A stretch of 64,000 nucleotides of DNA, taken from positions 1 through 64,000 of the forward strand of contig CAJZBQ010000049.1 of assembly GCA_914767885.1 (NCBI GenBank). The letters run 5' to 3'. A program made the position numbers and the translations under genes. This stretch comes from Blepharisma stoltei. Taxonomy: Eukaryota; Ciliophora; Heterotrichea; Heterotrichida; Blepharismidae. The notes beneath the pieces are model-generated. The model worked only from the letters and a program-made list of their open reading frames with translations, made no database searches and was not told the DNA's origin. Of the stretch, positions 63,849 through 64,000 are shown piece after piece (the first letter of the stretch is position 1; each line of letters begins with the position of its first letter).

Positions 63849-64000
63849 CTCCCCCCCGCTATTAAATGGGTCATAACTTAAAAAGTTCGGTATTTATATA
63901 TATTTTTCTATTTAAAATTTTTTATAAAAGGTCTGAAAAAAAAATGCATTTTAAGTAAAAAGAGTAGCACTAAATCTAATAAAATGGAGTTGAATGAAGA
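63849..64000. mobile_element. Left end of another MITE, cut by the window edge
   Basis: CTCCCCCCCGCTATTAAATG after TTA, the same C-run-after-TNA start as MITE families 1 and 2 but with a different following motif. The right end is outside the window. Confidence 0.5.

Noticed and set aside
6066-64000. tRNA, rRNA or CRISPR arrays
   Set aside because: No tRNA cloverleaf with convincing A and B boxes, no rRNA-like conserved blocks and no regular repeat-spacer array were found; repeats present are telomeric, minisatellite or transposon-derived.

Overview
The window reads as one end of a germline (micronuclear) chromosome of a heterotrich ciliate, most likely a Blepharisma or close relative. Three things point there. 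It opens with about 2.6 kb of (CCCTAACA)n telomere. TGA is read as tryptophan throughout while TAA and TAG stay as stops; the MORN/phosphatase gene at 38507-39916 and the acid phosphatase at 44738-46057 are uninterrupted only under that code. Spliceosomal introns are tiny, with clear 15-nt examples at 34859-34873 and 61428-61442. The naming of the genus rests on recall of published heterotrich features, not on a search.

Most genes are broken by DNA that must be removed to recover the protein. Many breaks are TA-bounded internal eliminated sequences (IESs) of about 50-300 bp, and cutting between the two TAs restores the frame exactly (for example the 482-codon gene at 7218-9229, the ankyrin-kinase at 23182-25218, both Ran genes, and the DCAF11-like gene). 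Others are recognisable mobile elements sitting inside coding exons: a palindromic MITE family (five copies, 3-bp TNA target duplications), a second MITE family, GC-rich SINE-like retroposons with 9-15 bp target duplications, and a 720-bp Mutator-like element with a 9-bp duplication.

Layout. 1-2.6 kb telomere; 2.6-5.2 kb poorly coding subtelomere; 5.2-9.2 kb class IV aminotransferase and a coiled-coil protein; 9.2-11.5 kb three small Cys-rich genes around a Gln-rich minisatellite; 12.3-17.2 kb an acylation-motif protein and a PP2C phosphatase; 17.4-22.5 kb a WDR7/rabconnectin-like gene on the minus strand; 23-27.5 kb an ankyrin-AGC kinase and a 2-oxoglutarate/Fe oxygenase; 29-32.5 kb an inverted pair of membrane-protein paralogues; 34-35 kb a coiled-coil gene; 35.4-46 kb a segmentally duplicated block of purple acid phosphatase and MORN/dual-specificity-phosphatase genes with decayed copies; 46-51 kb an acetyltransferase and several unknowns; 51.6-54.1 kb tandem Ran GTPases; 54.8-61.6 kb an ankyrin protein, a PERK-like ER-stress kinase and a DCAF11-like WD40 protein; 61.6-64 kb AT-rich, with the start of another MITE.

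Many otherwise good genes need a single-base correction, usually at a homopolymer. This looks like residual assembly error rather than biology, so exon sums that are off by one are flagged. The genes are mostly housekeeping or signalling functions and do not form an operon-like pathway; their shared feature is how much removable DNA they carry.
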